Shown here one piece after another: positions 1 through 6,900 of a stretch of DNA of 8,227 bases (within the stretch, counting starts at the first letter, position 1; every line of letters begins with the position of its first letter). The translations under genes and the position numbers were made by a program. Origin of the DNA: Saprospiraceae bacterium. GTDB lineage: Bacteria; Bacteroidota; Bacteroidia; Chitinophagales; Saprospiraceae. The notes beneath the pieces were generated by a model. The model was not told the DNA's origin. It did no database searches and worked only from the letters and a program-made list of their open reading frames with translations. The stretch covers positions 1-8,227 of the forward strand of contig JALZWC010000131.1 of NCBI GenBank assembly GCA_023300255.1. Direction: 5' to 3'.

Positions 1-73
1 TTAACAGGACCTATGGTATACATGAAAACCTATATGTTTAACCATTTTTACTAACAATATTTGGTCCTGTTAA
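1..73. repeat. Perfect 11-bp inverted repeat enclosing 51 bp of AT-rich DNA
   Basis: TTAACAGGACC at 1-11 is the exact reverse complement of GGTCCTGTTAA at 63-73. The 51-bp interior is AT-rich and encodes nothing. Because the window starts exactly at the left arm, it cannot be seen whether the arm extends further or is flanked by a target duplication. It could be the remains of a small non-autonomous element, one end of a longer palindrome, or an artefact at a contig end. The loop is long and there is no T-run after the right arm, so it does not look like a standard intrinsic terminator. Confidence 0.6.
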
Positions 74-210
74 CTATGGCCCCCCGTAATAGGAAAAAAA
101 AAGTGCTGACGATAAAACGGCGGCAGGCAACCAACCCGACGTTCAACCCCCCCCTAGATAACCGCAAAATATCTGTCTCGCGCACCCCACTAATCTATCG
201 GTGTTCATTT

Positions 211-330
211 TGGCGGCGGCGGTTGCGACGGCTGCGGCTCCGGCGGCTGCGGCTTCGGCGGCTGAAAATTCGGCGGCTGAAAATTCGGCGGCTGAAAATT
301 CGGCGGCTAAAAACTCGGCGGCGGATTCGA
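211..330. repeat. 15-bp GC-rich minisatellite, eight units
   Basis: Eight head-to-tail 15-bp units run in perfect register. Three exact copies of CGGCGGCTGAAAATT (256-270, 271-285, 286-300) are flanked by variants: on the left, units with GCGGCT in place of GAAAAT (226-255) and a more degenerate one (211-225); on the right, CGGCGGCTAAAAACT (301-315) and a decayed unit (316-330). Because 15 is a multiple of three, each frame gives a five-residue repeat. One + frame, open 162-356 without an ATG, reads as an Ala-rich stretch with SAAEN repeats. Another reads Arg/Leu-rich. Confidence 0.85.
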
Positions 331-484
331 CGGTTCACCAGAAATCCGCGCCTTGAGCCTGTGAAGGGCGACGGAACGGTCGATACCGACGGAACTTCCG
401 AATACGACGATGACGGGGATGGTGACGACAAGACCGTCGGGGAGCTGTTTCCGACCGCGGCAGCAGTCGACGGTCGTGGCAGGG

Positions 485-537
485 AAGGAGGTGGTGGTGG
501 GCTGCTGCAGGTGGGATGGTGGTGGTGGTGGGGGGGG
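485..537 (+). repeat. GGT microsatellite ending in an eight-G run
   Basis: GGT-type triplets occur at 488-500 and again at 511-530, ending in eight consecutive G at 530-537. The stretch 511-537 has many closely spaced G pairs and triplets and could form a G-quadruplex on the + strand. It accounts for the poly-Gly, poly-Trp and poly-Pro/His stretches in translations of this area. Confidence 0.75.
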
Positions 538-979
538 TAGTGTCCTGTTTTTGCCGTGTGTCGTTCGCAGAAAATGGCCATCAGACCGATTCTCATCAAG
601 GTCCGTATCTCTTGGTATTAGTAGTTGTTGACGCCAGGTATGCACAAATACGGATATAGTCGTACCAGGTACCTTTTTTTTTTCGCAGCCTTCGCGAAAG
701 GGGCGACACGGGTTATTAGACTGCCATCACCTGAAAGAGCACCAGCACTCCCTAAAAAAAGGCGTCTACTCGTCTCGGTGGGCACATTCGGAAAAAAAAA
801 TTCGACTATCCGCATGGGTTTTCTTTTGTTTTCGAGTTTTTCTTCTTTCAGGAAAGTGATGAGTGACCAATCTTGAAGATCATGCTGTACATTGCCGGAT
901 GGCAAGGGAAATAACAATAATATCCTTGGAGCATGCAGCCTGAAACTGGGTTCGTCGTGGCACGTGTGATGCGTACTTT

Positions 980-3900
980 TTACCATGAAGATGTTGCCAA
1001 AAAAATGCGTCCTGATACGGAAATGCATCCTGGACCGTGTATTCTGAAAACGTGTACCGGAAAAAGTATCCTGAAAATGCATCCTGATCCGTTAAATGTA
1101 TCCTGATCCGTTGATGTATCCTGAAAATGTCTCCTGAAAACGTGTCCTGAACATGTATGTGTCGTGAAAATGTTTCCTGATATGTACGTAACTGTATCCT
1201 GACATATATCCTGATCCGTTAATGTAACGGGTGCTGCTGTATCTCCACAGGACCAGAAATCAATTTCTTCATCTATGGAATAGAAAGCTTGGCAGTCATA
1301 GTTTGCAGAATTAGTGCAGTAGGTCAAGCCAGTACTATTATACAAGATAGAACCATTAGCTGTAGTAACAAATAAATAAACATATCCACTTGAACGATAT
1401 ACCTGAACAGTCTCATCAGAACAATTATCAAAGTCTACTAAATCTGATAGCCAAGGATAATCTGCTAAGAAAGTAGGTGGTTCACTACCGCCTTCCCCTG
1501 TATCTTGACAAGCACTATCATCTGGTATACATCTATTGTTATCATCTGGATCTACATCAGAAAGATAGCCATCGTTATCATTATCAACTGGCGTATCAAT
1601 TGGTGCGCTATCTCCACAATTCCATTGCGTAATTTCTTCATCTATAGTATAGAAATCACGGCATTCATAACCGAGGGAATTGGTACAATAAGTAGCCCCT
1701 CCGCTATTAAATAAAACGGCCATCGTAGCGGTTTCTATAAATACATACACATATCCACCAGAGCGATATATCTGGATGCTTGCGTTTCCACAGTCTTCAA
1801 AATCTATAAAGTTTTCTATCCAAGTATAGTCTGGTAAAAAGTCTGGTGGGCCGCCATTCCCTTCAGGAGTTTCTGTATCACACATAGGACCCGTATTGTT
1901 GGGCACACAAGGATCAGCATCATCTGGATCTACATCCGATAAAGTTCCATCATTGTCATTGTCTACAATTACGATAGTAGAGGCGTCTCCACATAACCAA
2001 GTATCTACTACAGTTGACAAACTATAGGCCGAGACACAATCATAATTTGGACTTGATCCACAGTAGAATTGACCAGCTGCGTTATAAAGCGTGCCATAGG
2101 CATCAGGAGTAGATTGAACATATAAATACTGATAAGCACCAGTTTGATAAATGGTGATTTTCTGGGTTGTACAATTATCAAAATCTAGTACATCTGATAA
2201 CCAAGGATAGTCACTAATAAAATCTGGTGTACTTGGTTGTCTATCACAAAGGTCCGCTTGGTTACTAGGTACGCATGGGTCATTATCGTCTGGATCTGCA
2301 TCAGAAAATACATTATCCATATCTGCATCTATAGGAGCAGATTCTCCACATTCCCAAGAACGAAGAACATCTCTTAGTTGATAAGTGATCGCACAAAAAT
2401 CATTAGGGAAACCACTACACCATATTCTACTATCATCCAGATATAAAATAGGATTGCTGTTAGGAATTTCTACCAAAATAAATACTTGCCCAGAAGGAGA
2501 GGTATATTCTGTAACGCTCTCGCCATTACAATTGTTAGGATTTACGATAGATGATAACCAAGAGTAGTCGTCAAATATAGGTATTGAAATGTTATTAGAA
2601 CAAGCAGCTTGAATAGATACCTCCGTAGCACAAGTTGTTGCATTTCCACTAATACTTCTTGGCCCATCACCAGCAATATAATCACAAATACTTTGGATAG
2701 CGCAAAATGATAGTTGAGGAGAATTAAGTAAGGATAAATTCGTAACTGTAGCGACATTTATATTATCCAATCCGGATAAACTTATAAGCTGCGCATTATT
2801 TTCAACTTGAATAGCTCCATTTAATGTTATTAGATTAGCTAAATTTTGAATACTACTTAATTGAGCATTATTGGTAATAATAAGGGAGCCATTAATATTT
2901 CTGACGGAATCAATACCTTGTAAATTTTGAAGGGTAGGTTGATTACTAATTTCAACATCCCCATTAATTGTATGTACAGAGCCTAAGTATTCTAGGTTAA
3001 TCAATTGAGTAGCGCCATTGATTCTTAATGATCCATTAATGGTGTCCAGAAAATGGGTGTTAGGAGTAAATAAATCAGTAAGACTGATGTTTTCTCCAAT
3101 GCTAATATCTCCGCCTACTTTTCTTAATCTTAAAAGAGAAAATAGATTGGTAAGTTGAGGATTGTTATTGACAACTAGATTTCCTGCTACAACACTTAAG
3201 TTTTCAAGACCACTTAAATTAATAGAATTGTTGTTATTAGCAATTATTAGATCACCTCCAATTCTTCCAATATTTTCTAATTTTTCAATGTTAGTAATAC
3301 TACTACCAGAGGCGATGGTGAGGTTACCAAGTATTTCTCTACAACCAGGATAATTAATAATAAAGCTATCCACTTGACTTTGTCTACTCAAAGTTAAATC
3401 TACAGGACAGCCAATACATGGGCAGTCTGAATCTTCACAATCTACTAGACCATCCTTATCATTGTCTAATCCATCGGAGCAGGCTTCTGGAGTGTTCTCT
3501 GGAATGGTGGCTACTACGTTTACATTTATAGAAGGATAGTTGCTTTGACAAGTACCATTTTGTCTTAGGCCTACATAATATCTTCCATTTCCGGAAAAGG
3601 TATGAGTAAGGGTAGATGAATATGGTATTGAGTTAATTGATTCACCAGGTATATCCCAATTATAAAAATCAATATATTCCCCATTCGTTTGATCTGCCGT
3701 GAAAATATAGGTCAGTCCATCATCTGCAACCTCATAGGTGATCTCTGTATTACTAGAAATAATCTCTATCTCATAGCTAGTGCTATCTACACAGCCATCA
3801 GGAAAAGTTGCTTTTAACTTTACCGTATAAATACCAGGTTCATGATATACCTCATTTCCTTCGAATATGCGATCTGGTACTGGAAATTCATAGCCTGAAA

Positions 3901-6900
3901 TACGACCGTTTCCATAATCCCATTCAAAAGAAACTACGTTCTCTCCCCCAGATGTCAAAAATAGTAATGGATCTCTAGCGCAATATTTATTATTAGGTAA
4001 ACGAGGATTTTGTGGAATGATTTCTAAATTACCACAACGCTCTAAAACACATTCCTCATCTAACTCATCAATTAATCCATCTTTATCATTGTCTACTCCA
4101 TCAGAGCAGGCTTCTGGGGTGTTCTCTGGGATAGTGGCTACTACATCTATATCGATATCTGGAAAATTTGTTTGACAAGTTCCAATTGTTCTAAGTCCTA
4201 TATTAAAACTGCCATTTCTTGCAAATGTATGGGTAAAGGAAGCTGTATTTGAGCTAACTAGTTCGCCAGATATTTCCCAGGTATAAGCATCAATATATGC
4301 TCCATTCGTTTGATCTGCCATAAAAGTATAAGTCAGTCCATCTTCTGCAACTTCATAGGTAATCTCTGTATCATTAGATATAATTTCTAGTTCATAGCTA
4401 GTACTGTCTATACAGCCATTAGCAAAAGTAGCTTTTAGTTGTAGTGTATAAATACCAGGTTCATTATAGATCTCCATAATAAAGGGATTAGGGAGTGAAC
4501 TATCTGAACTGAAATTATAACCATCGCCATTATCCCATTCATAAGATACTACTGAATCACCGCCAGATACTTCAATAACAATAGGAAATCGATTACAGTG
4601 TTTATTTTCTAGTTGAATAGGTGTCTGTGGAATAATTTCTAAATTCCCACAACGAACAAAAGCACATTCCTCGTCTAACTCATCAATTAATCCATCTCCA
4701 TCATTGTCTATTCCATCAGAGCAAGCTTCTGGAGTGTTTTCTGGGATATTGGCTATTACATTTATATTTTCAGAGGTAAAATTACTGGTGCAAATTCCAG
4801 TTACTCTTAGTTTTACATTATAATTTCCATCTTTTGAAAAGGTATAGATTAAAGTAGGATCGGAGGATCTAACTATATCATCATCTATTATTTCCCACTC
4901 ATAGGAATTAATATAATCATCATTAGTCTGATCTGCCGTAAAGGTATAGGTCAGTCCATCTTCTGCGACTTCATAGGTAAAATTTGGTTCACTAGAGATA
5001 ATCTCTATTTCATAGCTAGTGCTATCTATGCACCCATCGGCAAAAGTTGCTTTTAGTTTGACAACATAAACGCCCGGATCATTATATACTTCACTACCAT
5101 CGAAAATAGATACTGGAGTTGTTGAGTCAAAAACGGAAGTACGACCATTACCATAATCCCATTCCTGAGAAATTACATTATCTCCACCAGATACCTGAAA
5201 ATGAATTGGTAATCGATCACAAAATTTATTTTCAGGCAAACGAGGATTTTGTAGAATAATTTCTAAATTACCACAACGAGCAAAAGCACATTCCTCATCT
5301 AATAAATCAATCAAGCCATCGCCGTCATTGTCTATCCCATCCGAGCAAGCGGTTGGAGTATTTTCTGCATTAGTCGGAGGCGTTTCTATTATTTCAATCG
5401 TTTGACATTGGGTATTCGTTTGGTCACAATTGTTAGAAACGATCAAACAAACCTCATAAGTTCCAGCAGGTGGAAGTGCTATTCTGTTGTCAACAATTAT
5501 CCCAGGCATATTAAAGGTCCATTGTTGAACGACTACTTCCCCCGAAGAAGAATTTTCAAATAGAATACTATCCGTTGTAATTGCATAAGAAAATGCCGCT
5601 TGTACATTGATGGTCGTAGCAGGTACGATATAATCTGCTGTTGCAACACAATCATTAGCATCTGTTACGCTTAAAGTCTGCGGACCTACATATTGATCGT
5701 TGCTTATAAAAGTAAGCTCTTGATTATTGTCAGTTGTAGTCCAATTATATGCATAGGGTGGAGTGCCTCCATTGAGTGCGGCAGCGAATTGAGTTAATCC
5801 ACAGTCAATGCTAGTACTAGAAATATTTAAACTAAAATCAGCACAAGGAGTAATACCATCTACTGTTGTCGTAAATGGATGACTACATCCATTCCCTCCA
5901 TTATCCACTACGGTATAAGTATATGTTCCAGCGGATACACCATCCGCAAAGAAACCATCCGAACTTCTAAGGAAATTTAAATTGTCGGCTGTTTGCACTT
6001 CATAAGTACTTAGATCAGGAATTGGACCTAAGAACCTTATTCTTATAGAACCATCTGCATTACCAGTGGTCGCTGGGTTTATTTCAGCAGATAAACCATA
6101 GCTATCACAGCAACCTGATTCTCCATTTGTCAAAATACATTCACAATTAGGATCATCGGCATCCACTTCACCATCGCCATCATTATCTATTCCATCAGAG
6201 CAAGCGCTACTTGTATTTTCTGGTGTAGCTTCCCCTACCATAATACTTACAGACGTAGTAGATTCACATAAGCCCTTTTTGGTTAGGCTGACAATGTAGG
6301 TGCCAGGATTCGCATAAGTATAATTTGTTTGTGGAGTTAATCCAGAGGCAACAGCCCCGTCTCCAAAGTCCCAATCATAGCTAGTGACATCCATTGTGTC
6401 TGTTGCATCTGCTATTAAATTGATCGTATTGCCATCCAATGTATAGGTAAAGGTGGAGGTAGGATCGCCAATATATAATTGGGTAGATGCCGTATCTAAG
6501 CAACCATCTTGGTACCTTAAAAATACTTGAATGGTATAAGTACCTGGCGTATCATAAAAAGTGACTGTTTGAAAACCATCAGGATTTTCTAAAGGACTTC
6601 CATCTCCAAAATCCCAAGAATAATCGGATGCGGTATCATCTGTTGTAAATGTAAATATACTAGTTGTACAAGGACTCCCTCCAAAAGTATCAACAGTTAT
6701 TACTGCAGAAGAGCAGGTAGGAGGAATAATTGGATTACAGATTGCAAGTATTTCAGATGGAGAATTACAACCTTCGGCATTATTCCTAATTCCTAAACTG
6801 CGATCATTCTTAGTAGCAAAAATAGCACATAGATTATTATTATCACAAGTACTTAGTGTCTCGTTGCCGGCTATGGATACGGCTCCAATATAATTGAGAC

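Larger units (their letters stand above)
74..1009. other. Unassigned region, no convincing gene
   Basis: Nothing here reads as a recognisable protein or RNA gene. Overlapping open frames exist on both strands, but their translations are low-complexity (Arg/Leu, poly-Gly/Trp, poly-Pro/His) or featureless. The region holds homopolymer runs (A at 94-102, C at 147-154, T at 674-683, A at 754-760 and 792-800), the 15-bp minisatellite and the GGT tract. Base composition is clearly richer in GC than the large CDS, above all in 200-540. The style resembles intergenic or untranslated eukaryotic DNA more than a compact bacterial genome; this is a judgement, not a proof. Confidence 0.5.

Noticed and set aside
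1..73. Inverted repeat as a rho-independent terminator
   Set aside because: The loop would be 51 bases, no T-run follows the stem, and no gene ends next to it.
61..540. Plus-strand open frame with an ATG at 76, Arg/Leu-rich then Asp-rich then Gly/Trp-rich
   Set aside because: It is mostly a reading of the 15-bp minisatellite and the GGT tract. No domain or natural composition is seen, and opposite-strand frames are equally open.
195..645. Two overlapping minus-strand open frames with poly-His/Pro and Ser-rich stretches
   Set aside because: The His/Pro runs are the complement of the GGT tract, and the two frames overlap each other and the plus-strand frame. Nothing favours one of them.
625..876. 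Plus-strand open frame of 83 codons
   Set aside because: It runs through poly-T and poly-A tracts, has a patchy composition and shows no family resemblance.
618..1082. Minus-strand open frame of 154 codons
   Set aside because: It starts inside the TCCTGA array, overlaps the end of the large frame and has no recognisable motif. It fits a chance open frame.
1505..3353. Short plus- and minus-strand open frames inside the large gene
   Set aside because: They are shadows of the long coding frame, with no motif of their own.
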